NCBI RefSeq assembly: GCF_004339675.1
Contig: NZ_SLVM01000004.1
Coordinates: 116,275-180,274 of the forward strand
Length of the DNA stretch: 64,000 nt
Source: Rhodovulum steppense
GTDB taxonomy: Bacteria; Pseudomonadota; Alphaproteobacteria; Rhodobacterales; Rhodobacteraceae
Direction of reading: 5' to 3'
Part shown: positions 32,650-44,249 of the stretch, piece after piece
Position numbering within the stretch: the stretch's first letter is position 1
How the letters are laid out: every line of letters begins with the position of its first letter
Program-made: the position numbers and the translations under genes
Notes under the pieces: generated by a model
The model's input: only the letters and a program-made list of their open reading frames with translations
The model's database searches: none
What the model was told of the DNA's origin: nothing

Positions 32650-33587
32650 GCGCGGCCGCGATTCTGCTGGCACTGGTGCTGGAGGGCGCGACGGGCTGGC
32701 CGAGTCGGCTGCATGCGCGGATCGGTCACCCGGTGGCCTGGCTCGGCGCGCTGATCGCCCTGCTTGACCGGCGCTGGAACCGGCCGGGGGATCCGGCGGC
32801 GCGGCGACTGTGGCTGGGCGTGGCAGCCGTGGCGGTAACGCTGACCGCCGCGGTTGTTCCCGCGCTTGCGGTTGCGGCGCTATTGCCCGGCGGCTGGTTG
32901 GGTGTGGCGCTGACCGGGCTTCTGGCCGCGCCGCTGGTCGCCGGGCGCAGCCTGTACGACCATGTGGCTGCCGTCGCCCGGCCGCTGACGGTGGGCGATC
33001 TGGCGGGCGCGCGCGGCGCGGTCGCGATGATCGTCGGGCGCGATCCGGCGCAGTTGGACGAGGCAGGGGTGGCGCGCGCCGCGCTGGAGAGCCTTGCCGA
33101 GAACGCCTCCGACGGGGTGGTGGCGCCGGTATTCTGGGGGGTGGTGCTGGGGCTGCCCGGGATCGCAGGCTACAAGGCGATCAACACGCTGGACAGCATG
33201 ATCGGCCACCGCAACGCCCGTTACCTGCATTTCGGCCGGGTGGCGGCGCGGCTCGACGATCTGGCGAATCTGGTTCCGGCGCGGCTGACCGGACTGATCC
33301 TCTGCGCGGTTTCGGGTCAGCGGGACGCGGCGATCCGGACGATGCTGCGCGATGCGCGTGCGCACCGTTCGCCCAATGCGGGCTGGCCCGAGGCGGCAAT
33401 GGCTGGCGCGCTCGGCGTGCGGCTTTCGGGACCGCGCGCCTATGGCGACAAGATCAGTGACGAACCCTGGCTGAACGCGGGTGCCGCCGATCCGGACGCG
33501 CGGGCACTGGACCGTGGGCTGACGCTTTACCTGCGGGCGATGGCGGCGCTGGCCATGGTGCTTGCGACCCTAGCCCTGATTGCATGA
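32646..33587 (+). CDS. cobD: Adenosylcobinamide-phosphate synthase
   Basis: CobD (CbiB in Salmonella) attaches aminopropanol phosphate to adenosylcobyric acid. An integral membrane protein of 313 residues with helices near 45-75, 80-105, 140-165 and at the end. Conserved blocks: HPVAWLGALIALLDRRWN near 28-45, ARGAVAMIVGRDPAQLDEAG near 120-139, ESLAENASDGVVAPVFWGVV near 147-166 and NTLDSMIGHRNARYLHFGR near 179-197. It overlaps bluE by four bases and is followed seven bases later by cobC. Confidence 0.95.
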   Translation: MSAAAILLALVLEGATGWPSRLHARIGHPVAWLGALIALLDRRWNRPGDPAARRLWLGVAAVAVTLTAAVVPALAVAALLPGGWLGVALTGLLAAPLVAGRSLYDHVAAVARPLTVGDLAGARGAVAMIVGRDPAQLDEAGVARAALESLAENASDGVVAPVFWGVVLGLPGIAGYKAINTLDSMIGHRNARYLHFGRVAARLDDLANLVPARLTGLILCAVSGQRDAAIRTMLRDARAHRSPNAGWPEAAMAGALGVRLSGPRAYGDKISDEPWLNAGAADPDARALDRGLTLYLRAMAALAMVLATLALIA

Positions 33588-33594
33588 GCGAGAC

Positions 33595-34575
33595 ATGACA
33601 ACGGAACGTGACCATGGCGGCGATCTCGCGGCGGCGACCCGCGCGTTCGGCGGAGCGCCTGCGGACTGGATCGACCTGTCTACTGGCATCAACCGCGTGC
33701 CTTGGCCGGTGCCGCCGGTTTCCCCGCATGCCTGGACTGCGCTGCCCGGCCGCGAAGCCCGTGACCGGCTGATCGCCGCCGCACGCTGTGCCTATGGCAC
33801 GGACTGGCCGATCCTTCCGCTGGGAGGTGCGCAGGCGGCAATCCAGCTCTTGCCCGCGCTGGCGCCCGATGGAGCGGTGCGGATCGTAACGCCGACCTAC
33901 AATGAATATGCCGGGGTTCTTGCGCTGTCGGGGCGGGTCGTCGAGGGTGTGCCGGAGGCCGCGGCGCTGGCGGGGGCCGGGATGGCGATTCTGGTCAATC
34001 CGAACAATCCCGACGGGCGGCGCGTTTCCGCCAGTGATTTGCGCGGGATCGCGTCCTGCGTCGGGCTTCTTGTGGTGGATGAAAGCTTTGCCGACCCGCA
34101 TCCCGAACTTTCGCTTCTGACCGGCGCCTGTCCCGAGAACGTGATCGTCCTGCGTTCGTTCGGCAAGTTCTACGGGCTCGCCGGCTTGCGTCTGGGCTTT
34201 GCACTGGGCGCGCGGGCGCATCTCGACCGCATCGCGGCGATGGCCGGGCCTTGGTCCGTGTCGGGTCCGGCGCTGGAAATCGGTGCGGCGGCGCTGTGCG
34301 ATGCCGACTGGCGCGCCGTCAGCACCGCCCGTCTTGGCAATGATGCCGTCCGGGCCGACAAGTTGGCCCGGGACGCTGGCTGGAACTGTCTCGGCGGCAC
34401 GGCACTTTTCCGGCTGTACGAGACGCCGGATTCGACGGCTGCCCGCGCGCAGCTCGGCCGAGCGCGGATCTGGTCGCGTGTCTTCCCCTGGTCGCCGCGC
34501 GCGCTTCGCCTGGGTCTACCGGGCAGTTCCTGGGAATGGGCGCGGCTTGGCGAGGCCTTGGCGCGGGAGGCATGA
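33595..34575 (+). CDS. cobC: L-threonine-O-3-phosphate decarboxylase
   Basis: A pyridoxal-phosphate enzyme of aminotransferase fold I, 326 residues. It is named cobC in the Pseudomonas denitrificans scheme and cobD in Salmonella, and gives (R)-1-amino-2-propanol phosphate. WIDLSTGINRVPWPVPPV is near 24-41, the substrate-loop motif VNPNNPDGRRVS near 135-146, and the PLP lysine lies in SFGKFYGLAGLRLGFALG near 187-204. Its pairing with the threonine kinase and cobD supports this function over histidinol-phosphate aminotransferase. Confidence 0.93.
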   Translation: MTTERDHGGDLAAATRAFGGAPADWIDLSTGINRVPWPVPPVSPHAWTALPGREARDRLIAAARCAYGTDWPILPLGGAQAAIQLLPALAPDGAVRIVTPTYNEYAGVLALSGRVVEGVPEAAALAGAGMAILVNPNNPDGRRVSASDLRGIASCVGLLVVDESFADPHPELSLLTGACPENVIVLRSFGKFYGLAGLRLGFALGARAHLDRIAAMAGPWSVSGPALEIGAAALCDADWRAVSTARLGNDAVRADKLARDAGWNCLGGTALFRLYETPDSTAARAQLGRARIWSRVFPWSPRALRLGLPGSSWEWARLGEALAREA

Positions 34576-34657
34576 CCTGCGGCGCAGCCATGCCGGACCT
34601 TTGCGCCGGACGACCGGATGCAAGCAGGCTACCCATTGTCGGTCACAAGCAAGAAAC

Positions 34658-34679
34658 GGGGGCGCCCGCGGGCGCCCCC
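34658..34679. terminator. Bidirectional GC-rich hairpin between cobC and glnA
   Basis: A perfect 22-base palindrome with arms GGGGGCGCCCG and CGGGCGCCCCC. On the minus strand it is followed by GTTTCTTG and lies 30 bases behind the glnA stop, so it likely ends the glnBA transcript. On the plus strand it is about 80 bases after cobC and has no clear T run. Confidence 0.6.
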
Positions 34680-34708
34680 TGGCTGGTTCCGTTACCTGGT
34701 CGGGAGGA

Positions 34709-36115
34709 TCAGCAGCTGTAATACATCTTGAACTCGACCGGGTGGGGGGTGTGCTCGAAGGCGTAGACCTCTTCCCATTTGAGTTCCATGTAGCCGGCGA
34801 TCTGGTCCTTGGTGAACACGTCGCCCGCGAGCAGGAAGTCGTGATCCTTGGCAAGGCTGTCCAGCGCCTCGCGCAGCGATGCGCAGACGGTGGGGATGCC
34901 TTCCAGTTCCTCGGGCGGCAGGTCGTAGAGGTTCTTGTCCATCGCCTCGCCCGGGTCGATCTTGTTCTTGATCCCGTCAAGACCTGCCATCAGCAGCGCC
35001 GAGAAGCACAGATAGGGGTTCGCGGACGGGTCGGGGAAACGGGCCTCGACGCGCTTGGCCTTGGGCGACTCGGTCCACGGGATACGGATGCAGCCCGACC
35101 GGTTGCGGGCCGAGTAGGCGCGCAGCACGGGGGCCTCGAAGCCGGGGATCAGGCGCTTGTAGGAGTTGGTCGAGGGGTTGGTGAAGGCGTTCAGCGTCTT
35201 GGCATGCTTCAGCAACCCGCCGATATACCACAGCGCCTCTTGCGACAGGTCGGCATATTTATCGCCCGCGAAGAGCGGCTTGCCGTCCTTCCAGATCGAC
35301 ATGTTGCAGTGCATCCCCGAGCCGTTGTCGCCTGCGATCGGCTTCGGCATGAAGGTCGCCGTCTTGCCATAGGCCAGCGCCACATTGTGGATGACATACT
35401 TGTATTTCTGCAGGTTGTCGGCCTGTTTCTTGAGGCTGTCGAAGATCATGCCCAGCTCGTGCTGGCAGGTCGCGACCTCGTGGTGGTGCTTGTCGACCTT
35501 CATGCCGATCCGCTTCATCGTGGACAGCATTTCCGAGCGGATGTCCTGGCCCTCGTCCGAGGGGTTCACCGGGAAATAGCCGCCCTTGTAGGTCGGGCGG
35601 TGGGCGAGGTTGCCGCTTTCATACTCGGTGTCGGTGTTCCAGGCCGCGTGTTCGACATCCAGCGAATAGGCCACCTTGTTGGGGCTGACCGCATAGCGCA
35701 CGTCGTCGAAGATGAAGAACTCGGCTTCGGGGCCGAAATAGGCAACATCGCCAATGCCGGAGGATTTCAGGTAGGCCTCGGCCTTCTCGGCGGTGCCGCG
35801 GGGGTCGCGGTCATAGGGTTCGCCGGTGTCGGGCTCGACCACCGAGCAATGCACGCAGAGCGTCTTTTCGGCATAGAACGGGTCGAGATAGGCGCTTTCG
35901 GTGTCGGGCATGAGTTTCATGTCCGAAGCCTCGATCGACTTCCAGCCGGCAATCGAGGAGCCATCGAACATGAAGCCCTCGTCGAGGAAGTCCTCGTCCA
36001 CCTGGTCGGCCATGACGGTGACATGCTGAAGCTTGCCGCGCGGGTCGGTGAAGCGGATGTCGACATATTCGACATCTTCGTCCTTGATGGTCTTGAGAAC
36101 CTGTTCCTTGCTCAT
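34709..36115 (-). CDS. glnA: Glutamine synthetase type I
   Basis: Dodecameric enzyme joining ammonia to glutamate with ATP. 468 residues, normal for GSI-beta. [20 protein letters not shown] is near 49-68, [14 protein letters not shown] near 127-140 (metal-site Glu), [19 protein letters not shown] near 264-282 and the [10 protein letters not shown] block near 342. The [11 protein letters not shown] motif near 396 carries the tyrosine that is adenylylated in this class, so regulation by GlnE is expected. It lies 74 bases behind glnB on the same transcript. Confidence 0.97.
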   Translation of the reverse strand: MSKEQVLKTIKDEDVEYVDIRFTDPRGKLQHVTVMADQVDEDFLDEGFMFDGSSIAGWKSIEASDMKLMPDTESAYLDPFYAEKTLCVHCSVVEPDTGEPYDRDPRGTAEKAEAYLKSSGIGDVAYFGPEAEFFIFDDVRYAVSPNKVAYSLDVEHAAWNTDTEYESGNLAHRPTYKGGYFPVNPSDEGQDIRSEMLSTMKRIGMKVDKHHHEVATCQHELGMIFDSLKKQADNLQKYKYVIHNVALAYGKTATFMPKPIAGDNGSGMHCNMSIWKDGKPLFAGDKYADLSQEALWYIGGLLKHAKTLNAFTNPSTNSYKRLIPGFEAPVLRAYSARNRSGCIRIPWTESPKAKRVEARFPDPSANPYLCFSALLMAGLDGIKNKIDPGEAMDKNLYDLPPEELEGIPTVCASLREALDSLAKDHDFLLAGDVFTKDQIAGYMELKWEEVYAFEHTPHPVEFKMYYSC

Positions 36116-36189
36116 TGGACCGTGTTTCCCTTCTTCCTGGGTTGATCGTTACGCGCCGGGAAGCGACCCCGGCGGGTCAGTCGGTATGC

Positions 36190-38293
<2,104 letters not shown>

Positions 38294-38476
38294 CGGTACC
38301 CGTTCCATCGATGTTGCACGTTGTCGGCCGGGGATGGGTATTTGGGCCAAGAAGAAGACAGGGGCGGGCGGGGGTTTCGGCCCGCTTTTTCCGCTCGCAT
38401 ACCGCGCGGCGCTTTGCTAGAAGGACGCGGATTTGAGGGGCGGCCCTTTGCGTCACGGGCTGCCCTTGCGCTTTTT

Positions 38477-38561
38477 GCGGGTGTGGCGGAACTGGCAGAC
38501 GCACCAGATTTAGGTTCTGGCGCCGAAAGGCGTGGGGGTTCAAGTCCCTCCACCCGCACCA
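38477..38561 (+). tRNA. tRNA-Leu (anticodon TAG)
   Basis: An 85-base class II tRNA. The acceptor GCGGGTG pairs with CACCCGC, the anticodon stem CCAGA/TCTGG carries loop TTTAGGT with TAG, the long variable arm is GCGCCGAAAGGCG, the T arm is GGGGTTCAAGTCCC, and ACCA is encoded. It reads leucine CUN codons. The tig start lies 25 bases downstream. Confidence 0.96.
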
Positions 38562-38585
38562 GGATGGGATGAAAAGGACAACGAG

Positions 38586-39917
38586 ATGCAGGTCACCGAG
38601 ACCCTGAACGACGGCCTGAAACGCGGCTACACGATCACCGTGACCGCCGCCGAGCTTGACGAAAAGGTCAACGCGAAGCTCGAGGAATTCCGGCCCCAGG
38701 TCGAGATCAAGGGCTTTCGCAAGGGCAAGGTGCCGATGCCGCTGCTGAAGAAGCAGTTCGGCCAGCGCGTCATGGGCGAGGTCATGCAGGAGACGATCGA
38801 CGGCGCGATGAGCGCGCATTTCGAGCAGACCGGCGACCGCCCCGCGCTGCAGCCCGATGTCAAGATGACCAACGAGGGCTGGAAGGAGGGCGACGATATC
38901 GTGGTCGAGATGACCTACGAGGCGCTGCCCGAGATCCCCGAGCCCGACATGAAGGCGATCAAGCTGGAGAAGCTGGTGGTCAAGGCCGACGAGGACGAGA
39001 TCGGCGAGGCGCTTGGCAAGCTGGCCGAGACCGCGCAGGTTTTCGAGGACCGGCGCAAGGGCTCGAAGGCGAAGGAGGGCGACCAGGTCGTGATCGACTT
39101 CGTCGGCAAGCTGGGCGATGAGCCCTTTGAGGGCGGCGCGGCCGAGGGTTATCCGCTGGTTCTGGGCTCGCAGAGCTTCATCCCCGGTTTCGAGGATCAA
39201 CTGGTCGGTGCCAAGGCGGGCGACGAGGTGACGGTCACCGTGACCTTCCCCGAGAATTACGGTGCCGAGAAGCTGAAGGGTCAGGAAGCGACCTTTGACG
39301 TCACCGTGAAGGCCGTGAAGGCCCCGAAGGCGGCCGAGATCGACGACGAACTGGCCAAGCAGTTCGGGGTCGAAAGCCTGGATGCGCTGAAGAGCCAGGT
39401 TGCCGAGCGGCTGGAAGCGGAGTTCGGCGGCGCGGCGCGTGCGGTGATGAAGCGTGCGCTGCTTGATGTGCTGGACGAGACGATCAGCTTCGACCTGCCG
39501 CCTTCGCTGGTCGAGGCAGAGGCCAAGCAGATCGCGCACCAACTCTGGCACGAGGACCATCCCGAGGTTCAGGGCCATGACCACGCCGAGATCGTCCCGA
39601 CCGACGAACATCAGAAGCTGGCCGGGCGACGCGTGAAGCTGGGTCTTCTGCTGGCCGAGATCGGACGCAAGGCCGAGATCAGCGTCTCGGACAACGAGAT
39701 GACCCAGGCGGTGATGGCACAGGCGCGCCAGTTCCCGGGCCAGGAGCGGCAATTCTTCGAGTTCGTCCGCGAGAACCAGGCGATGCAGCAGCAGATCCGG
39801 GCGCCCCTCTTCGAGGACAAGGTAGTGGATTACATCTTTGAGCTGGCCGAGATTGTCGAAACAGAGGTCTCGAAGGCCGATCTGGAGAAGGCGGTCGAGA
39901 AGCTGGACGAGGAATGA
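38586..39917 (+). CDS. tig: Trigger factor, ribosome-associated chaperone
   Basis: Cotranslational folding chaperone and peptidyl-prolyl isomerase, 443 residues. The N-terminal ribosome-binding domain contains the signature [17 protein letters not shown] near 41-57. The FKBP-type domain sits at about 160-245 ([40 protein letters not shown]), followed by the helical C-terminal cradle. The ATG at 38586 is preceded by AAAGGACAACGAG. A strong terminator follows at 39942. Confidence 0.97.
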   Translation: MQVTETLNDGLKRGYTITVTAAELDEKVNAKLEEFRPQVEIKGFRKGKVPMPLLKKQFGQRVMGEVMQETIDGAMSAHFEQTGDRPALQPDVKMTNEGWKEGDDIVVEMTYEALPEIPEPDMKAIKLEKLVVKADEDEIGEALGKLAETAQVFEDRRKGSKAKEGDQVVIDFVGKLGDEPFEGGAAEGYPLVLGSQSFIPGFEDQLVGAKAGDEVTVTVTFPENYGAEKLKGQEATFDVTVKAVKAPKAAEIDDELAKQFGVESLDALKSQVAERLEAEFGGAARAVMKRALLDVLDETISFDLPPSLVEAEAKQIAHQLWHEDHPEVQGHDHAEIVPTDEHQKLAGRRVKLGLLLAEIGRKAEISVSDNEMTQAVMAQARQFPGQERQFFEFVRENQAMQQQIRAPLFEDKVVDYIFELAEIVETEVSKADLEKAVEKLDEE

Positions 39918-39941
39918 GAGCGACGCAATCGCACTGACGGG

Positions 39942-39972
39942 AAAAGGGCCGCCCTTGGGGGCGGCCCTTTTT
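39942..39972 (+). terminator. Intrinsic terminator of tig
   Basis: AAAAGGGCCGCCC, a 4-base loop and GGGCGGCCCTTTTT form a perfect stem ending in a T run, 25 bases after the tig stop. Confidence 0.92.
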
Positions 39973-40010
39973 CATTGCGGTCCGCGGATGGAAGGTGCGG
40001 AGCGGGCATG

Positions 40011-40048
40011 ATTAAAACGAGACGGGCCGCACCGGTGGGGTGCGGCCC
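40011..40048 (-). terminator. Intrinsic terminator of the rpsF-rpsR-rplI operon
   Basis: On the minus strand GGGCCGCACC and GGTGCGGCCC form a 10-base stem around CCACC, followed by GTCTCGTTTTAAT. It lies about 60 bases after the rplI stop. Confidence 0.85.
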
Positions 40049-40109
40049 GTGCCATTGCCTTGCGGCGAAAGAGTGGCCATGGTGGCGTGTGGGCCCGCCC
40101 AAGCTGGCC

Positions 40110-40730
40110 CTAGCGCGGCTGTTCCTCGCCCGAGCCCTGGGTCTCGGCGACGTCGGCAAGGAAATCGTCGTCCGCGGCCGAGCCGATGTCGTCGAACAGT
40201 TCGGAAATCTCGAACTCTGCGGCGGCCTCTTCCTCGGCAGCGAGTTCCCGGATCGACTTGCCCGAGGCCTGAAGTTCCGCTTCTTCGGTCGAACGGGCGA
40301 CGTTAACCTTTACGGTGGCCTCGACTTCGGGGTGCAGCGTCACGATCACGTCATGCAGGCCAAGATCCTTGATCGGGCCGGTCAGGACAACCTGTTTGCG
40401 ATCGACGGTGAAGCCCTCGGCGGTGGCCGCGTCGGCCACGTCCCGAGTGGTCACCGAGCCGTAGAGCGCGCCAGAATCGGAGGCCGAACGAATCACGACG
40501 AATTGCTGGCCGTCGAGCTTGGCTGCCAGCGCCTCGGCCTCTTTCTTCGTCTCGAGGTTGCGCGCCTCGAGCTGGGCCTTGTCGGCCTCGAAGCGGGCGA
40601 TATTGGCCGCGCTGGCGCGCAGCGCCTTGCCCTGGGGCAGCAGGAAGTTGCGGGCGTAGCCGTCCTTGACGTTCACGACCTCGCCCATCTGGCCGAGCTT
40701 GGCCACGCGTTCCAGAAGGATCACTTGCAT
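40110..40730 (-). CDS. rplI: 50S ribosomal protein L9
   Basis: Large-subunit protein binding 23S rRNA. The start [20 protein letters not shown], followed by [20 protein letters not shown], is the L9 signature. The long central helix spans about residues 40-75 and the C-terminal domain runs to about 150. At 206 residues it is longer than the 150-residue E. coli form because of an acidic C-terminal tail rich in Glu and Asp, which is usual in alphaproteobacteria. Last gene of its operon. Confidence 0.97.
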   Translation of the reverse strand: MQVILLERVAKLGQMGEVVNVKDGYARNFLLPQGKALRASAANIARFEADKAQLEARNLETKKEAEALAAKLDGQQFVVIRSASDSGALYGSVTTRDVADAATAEGFTVDRKQVVLTGPIKDLGLHDVIVTLHPEVEATVKVNVARSTEEAELQASGKSIRELAAEEEAAAEFEISELFDDIGSAADDDFLADVAETQGSGEEQPR

Positions 40731-40742
40731 GGATCTCGTTCC

Positions 40743-40970
40743 TTATTTCACGGCGTAGGGCAGCAATGCGAGGAAGCGGGCGCGCTTGATCGCGCGCGAC
40801 AACTCGCGCTGCTTCTTGGCCGAGACGGCGGTGATGCGCGAGGGCACGATCTTGCCCCGCTCGGAGATGTAGCGCTGCAGCAGGCGCACGTCCTTGTAGT
40901 CGATCTTGGGCGCGTTGTCGCCCGAGAAGGGACAGACCTTGCGGCGGCGGAAAAACGGTTTTGCGGCCAT
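40743..40970 (-). CDS. rpsR: 30S ribosomal protein S18
   Basis: Small-subunit protein that pairs with S6. 75 residues beginning [20 protein letters not shown], with the core [18 protein letters not shown] near 29-46 and [20 protein letters not shown] near 49-68. Standard position between rpsF and rplI, 12 bases before rplI. Confidence 0.97.
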   Translation of the reverse strand: MAAKPFFRRRKVCPFSGDNAPKIDYKDVRLLQRYISERGKIVPSRITAVSAKKQRELSRAIKRARFLALLPYAVK

Positions 40971-40999
40971 GGGTTAGGTTCCTCTTGGCAGGCTTTGGA

Positions 41000-41362
41000 T
41001 CAGCGACGCTCGCGGCGGTCGCCGCGTTCACCACGCTCTTCGCGCTTCTGCATCTGCGCCGAGGGACCTTCTTCATGGGCCTCGACCTTGACGGTCAGCA
41101 CGCGCATCACGTCGTCATGCAGCCGCATCAGGCGTTCCATCTCCTGGACCGCGGGCGCGGGCGCGTCAGTGCGCAGGAAGGCGTAATGCCCCTTGCGGTT
41201 CTTGTTGATCTTGAAGGCCATCGTCTTGACGCCCCAATACTCGTGCTCGACGATCTTGCCGCCGTTATCCGCGAGAATGGCACCGAAATGTTCGATAAGG
41301 CCCTCGGCCTGCGCGTTGGACAAGTCCTGACGCGCGATGAACACATGCTCGTAAAGCGGCAT
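41000..41362 (-). CDS. rpsF: 30S ribosomal protein S6
   Basis: First gene of the minus-strand ribosomal operon, 120 residues. MPLYEHVFIARQDLSNAQAE opens the ferredoxin-like fold, and EYWGVKTMAFKINKNRKGHY near 41-60 is the S6 signature. The C-terminal tail is charged and rich in Arg and Glu, as in other alphaproteobacteria. The ATG at 41362 is the start of the domain. Longer in-frame extension upstream is out of pattern for S6. Confidence 0.97.
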   Translation of the reverse strand: MPLYEHVFIARQDLSNAQAEGLIEHFGAILADNGGKIVEHEYWGVKTMAFKINKNRKGHYAFLRTDAPAPAVQEMERLMRLHDDVMRVLTVKVEAHEEGPSAQMQKREERGERGDRRERR

Positions 41363-41623
41363 GCTGTCTCCAGTCCTGTTACGGGTGCGCTTCAAAGGGC
41401 GGGTCCGAAGGTCTTCCGCCTCCCGCCCACGAGAGGCCGCACCGATCACGTTCGTTGCGGAAGACCTGCGCCTTATACAGATGGAACCGCGCGATGCAAG
41501 CCCGCCGCCGCCGATCATGGGCCTGCCGCGGGACCGCCCGCAAATCTGCTCCCGTCCGGCCCATTGCTGCCGTTTTCCCGCGACAGGGTCGTGGCATCCG
41601 TTGCAAGGGAGCATGCGACCGAC

Positions 41624-42262
41624 ATGACGGCCGGCCTAGAAAACCGGGATGAGCGCGTTTCCGCACGCGCGGAGATCGCGTTGCCGGGGGTGACCGAGAC
41701 CCGTTGGGGCTATGTGGTCATCGCCGGCGGAGCGGTCTCTCGCAGCGCTGGCGCGTTCGAGCGGGCTGCCTGGATCGGCGGTCTGGCACTTCTGTCGGCG
41801 GTCGGCGCGCTTTGGCTTGTCCTGCCTTTGCTGGGGTTTTTCGACCTGGGGGTGCTGGTGGCACCGAGCGGTGGGTTGGCCGTGGCGGGGCTGGCGCTGT
41901 GCTGGCTGGCCGAGCGCGGATTTCTCGAAGAGGTGCAGGTCGACCTTGAGGCACGATCCTTGCGCTGCACCCTGAGCAATGCGCGCGGCGGGTTGCGCAT
42001 CCGGCGGGAGGTGGCCTTCGACGAGGTCGGCTCGGTCTTCGTACAGCGCGCCGAACGGCCGGGGCAGCCCTCCAAGCTGTTCGTGCGGGTGGGGACGGGC
42101 GACGACCTGATCGAGGTCGCGCGCGGGCGCGAGGCCGTTCTGACGGTTCTTCAGGCCCGAATGGCGCGCGATCTTCAGGGATCGAGCCTGCGAAAGGCGA
42201 ATCCGGGACGCCGGATGCGGCGTCGCCGCGGCCTTGCCCGGCCCTTGACCCATGCGGCCTGA
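41624..42262 (+). CDS. Predicted membrane protein of unknown function
   Basis: A 212-residue protein divergent from rpsF. Two hydrophobic helices near residues 45-66 (AAWIGGLALLSAVGALWLVL) and 73-92 are followed by a cytoplasmic-type domain with beta-strand character (FLEEVQVDLEARSLRCTLSN) and a very basic C-terminus. The layout (two helices, then a PH-like beta domain) recalls small membrane proteins with YdbT/PH-like domains, but I do not recognise the family with certainty. The start is the first ATG after an AGGGAG sequence 12 bases upstream. Confidence 0.75.
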   Translation: MTAGLENRDERVSARAEIALPGVTETRWGYVVIAGGAVSRSAGAFERAAWIGGLALLSAVGALWLVLPLLGFFDLGVLVAPSGGLAVAGLALCWLAERGFLEEVQVDLEARSLRCTLSNARGGLRIRREVAFDEVGSVFVQRAERPGQPSKLFVRVGTGDDLIEVARGREAVLTVLQARMARDLQGSSLRKANPGRRMRRRRGLARPLTHAA

Positions 42263-42325
42263 GCGGTCTGGTCTGTCCGCGACGAGGGAACTAGGCTTGC
42301 GGCGACCGAAAATCAGGGGCCGTGC

Positions 42326-43249
42326 ATGCTGCGATTGTTCTCCGGGCGTCCGATCACCAAGCTGGGCCTGACGCCGCCCGCCCCCTGCACGGGGCGATCG
42401 GGACTTGCGCTGGTGCTGATCGTCCGGAACGAGGAGCGTCATATCGGCGAATGGGCGAGATTTCATGCAGAGGCCGGCGCGGCCCATGTCTTCGTCTATG
42501 ACAACGGCTCGACCGACGCGACGATTTCACGTCTGGCCGAGGTCCTCGGCGCGCGTCTGACGGTGATCCCCTGGAACCAGAAGCTGTGGGATGCCGGGAC
42601 CGGCCGCGAGATCCACAACCAGGTTCTGGCCTATGCCCATGCGCTGCGAAATTTCGGCGGGCGGTTCCGCTGGATGGCCTGCATCGATGCCGACGAGTTT
42701 CTGGTGCCCCGGCGCGCGGAGAGCCTGGAGGGCGCGCTGGCGCATCTGGGAGATATTCCCAGTGTGTCGCTGCCCTGGCACAATTTCGGACGGAACGGGC
42801 ATGCGACGCCGCCCGAAGGTGGGGTTGTGGCGAACTACACGCGCCGCGCGGCCGATCCTCTGAGCGGGGTCCGCGGGGTGACGAATTTCAAGACGATCGT
42901 GGATGCGACCCGGGTGACGGCGCTGAAGGTGCATAGCGTCGAGATCGATGGGCAGGATGTGACCTGGAACGACCGGGGCCAGCGGGCGAGCCTGAAGGGG
43001 CGTTTCGCGCGCGGCTTCTATTCGGCGGATCATCTGCAGTTGAACCACTATTACACACGCTCCGAGGCGGAGCTGGCGGCCAAGATCGCGCGGGGATCGA
43101 ACCAGAGCGTGGCGGCCGCGCGCCACGCCGCGCGGGTGCGGCGCAATGTGGCCAATATCGAGGCCAGCGAGATCGAGGACCGCTGTGCCATCGACTTCCT
43201 CGACCGGCTCCGCGGCGCGAGGTCGCCTGACTTTTCCGCCGACTTGTGA
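42326..43249 (+). CDS. Glycosyltransferase, family 2/92-like
   Basis: A 307-residue GT-A-type glycosyltransferase of the DUF23/GT92-like group. LALVLIVRNEERHIGEWARF near 27-46 is the nucleotide-sugar binding start. FVYDNGSTDATISRL near 56-70 follows, and the metal-binding DxD-type motif is in WMACIDADEFLVPR near 115-128. HNFGRNGHATPPEG near 152 and QLNHYYTRSEAELAAKIARG near 238-257 match the C-terminal pattern of this group (LNHYxxxS). Acceptor and donor are unknown; surface polysaccharide modification is likely. It stands alone before fabD. Confidence 0.88.
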   Translation: MLRLFSGRPITKLGLTPPAPCTGRSGLALVLIVRNEERHIGEWARFHAEAGAAHVFVYDNGSTDATISRLAEVLGARLTVIPWNQKLWDAGTGREIHNQVLAYAHALRNFGGRFRWMACIDADEFLVPRRAESLEGALAHLGDIPSVSLPWHNFGRNGHATPPEGGVVANYTRRAADPLSGVRGVTNFKTIVDATRVTALKVHSVEIDGQDVTWNDRGQRASLKGRFARGFYSADHLQLNHYYTRSEAELAAKIARGSNQSVAAARHAARVRRNVANIEASEIEDRCAIDFLDRLRGARSPDFSADL

Positions 43250-43303
43250 AGCCCCCGCTTAGCCGATAGACCACGCCGAAATCGGCGAGCGAGGGGACAA
43301 AAC

Positions 43304-44239
43304 ATGCGCGCATTCGTGTTTCCGGGTCAGGGAGCGCAGACCATCGGGATGGGCAGGGCGCTGGCCGATGCCTATCCTCTCGCGCGCGAAGTGTTCGAGG
43401 AGGTGGACGAGGCGCTGGGCGAGAAGCTCTCGGCGCTGATCTGGGAGGGCGATCAGGACGAATTGACGCTGACCCGGAACGCGCAGCCTGCGCTGATGGC
43501 GACCTCGATGGCGACGATGGCGGCGCTGGGTGCCGAGGGCGTCACGGTCAATGCGGCGGCTTTCGTGGCGGGCCATTCGCTGGGCGAATATTCGGCGCTG
43601 TGCGCGGCGGGGGCGATCAGCCTGGCCGATACCGCGCGGCTGTTGCGGCTGCGCGGCGAGGCGATGCAGGCGGCGGTTGCGGTGGGCGAGGGCGCCATGG
43701 CGGCGATCCTGGGGCTTGATCTGGAGGCGGTGCAGGCGGTGGCCGCGGCTGCGGCCGAGGGCCAGGTCGTGCAGGCCGCGAATGACAACGATCCGGCGCA
43801 GGTCGTGATCTCGGGCCACAAGGCGGGCGTCGAGCGGGCGGTCGCGCTGGCGCAGGAGCGGGGTGCCAAGCGGGCGGTGATGCTGCCCGTATCCGCGCCC
43901 TTCCACTGCGCGCTGATGGAGCCTGCGGCCCGGGTCATGGCCGAGCGTCTGGCCGAGGTGACGATCGAGGAGCCGCTGGTGCCGGTGGTGGCGAATGTCC
44001 GCGCGCAGGGCGTGAGCGATCCCGACGAAATCCGCGCGCTGCTGATCGAGCAGGTGACGGGCGCGGTGCGCTGGCGGGAATCGGTCGCGTGGATGGCGGC
44101 ACAAGGTGTCACCGAGATCTGGGAGATCGGCGCGGGCAAGGCGCTGTCGGGCATGATCCGTCGGATCGCGCGCGACGTCGCGACGCGTCAGGTCGGACTG
44201 CCCGACGAGGTGACGGCAGCCGTGGACAGCATGAACTGA
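43304..44239 (+). CDS. fabD: Malonyl-CoA:ACP transacylase
   Basis: Loads malonate onto acyl carrier protein. 311 residues. FVFPGQGAQTIGMGRALAD near 4-22, the nucleophile in GHSLGEYSAL (Ser92), a conserved Arg in the LLRLRGEAMQAA stretch near 117, and the catalytic His in LPVSAPFHCALMEPAA near 196-211. It is followed 10 bases later by fabG. Confidence 0.97.
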   Translation: MRAFVFPGQGAQTIGMGRALADAYPLAREVFEEVDEALGEKLSALIWEGDQDELTLTRNAQPALMATSMATMAALGAEGVTVNAAAFVAGHSLGEYSALCAAGAISLADTARLLRLRGEAMQAAVAVGEGAMAAILGLDLEAVQAVAAAAAEGQVVQAANDNDPAQVVISGHKAGVERAVALAQERGAKRAVMLPVSAPFHCALMEPAARVMAERLAEVTIEEPLVPVVANVRAQGVSDPDEIRALLIEQVTGAVRWRESVAWMAAQGVTEIWEIGAGKALSGMIRRIARDVATRQVGLPDEVTAAVDSMN

Positions 44240-44249
44240 GGAGGGGGAC

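Noticed and set aside
34199..36145. A 648-codon plus-strand frame opposite glnA
   Set aside because: Shadow of the glutamine synthetase gene, which is complete and firmly identified on the minus strand.
40961..42262. A 433-codon plus-strand reading of the membrane protein that would start inside the rpsF-rpsR gap
   Set aside because: The first 220 codons are antisense to rpsF. The start at 41624 is the first consistent with the divergent promoter region.
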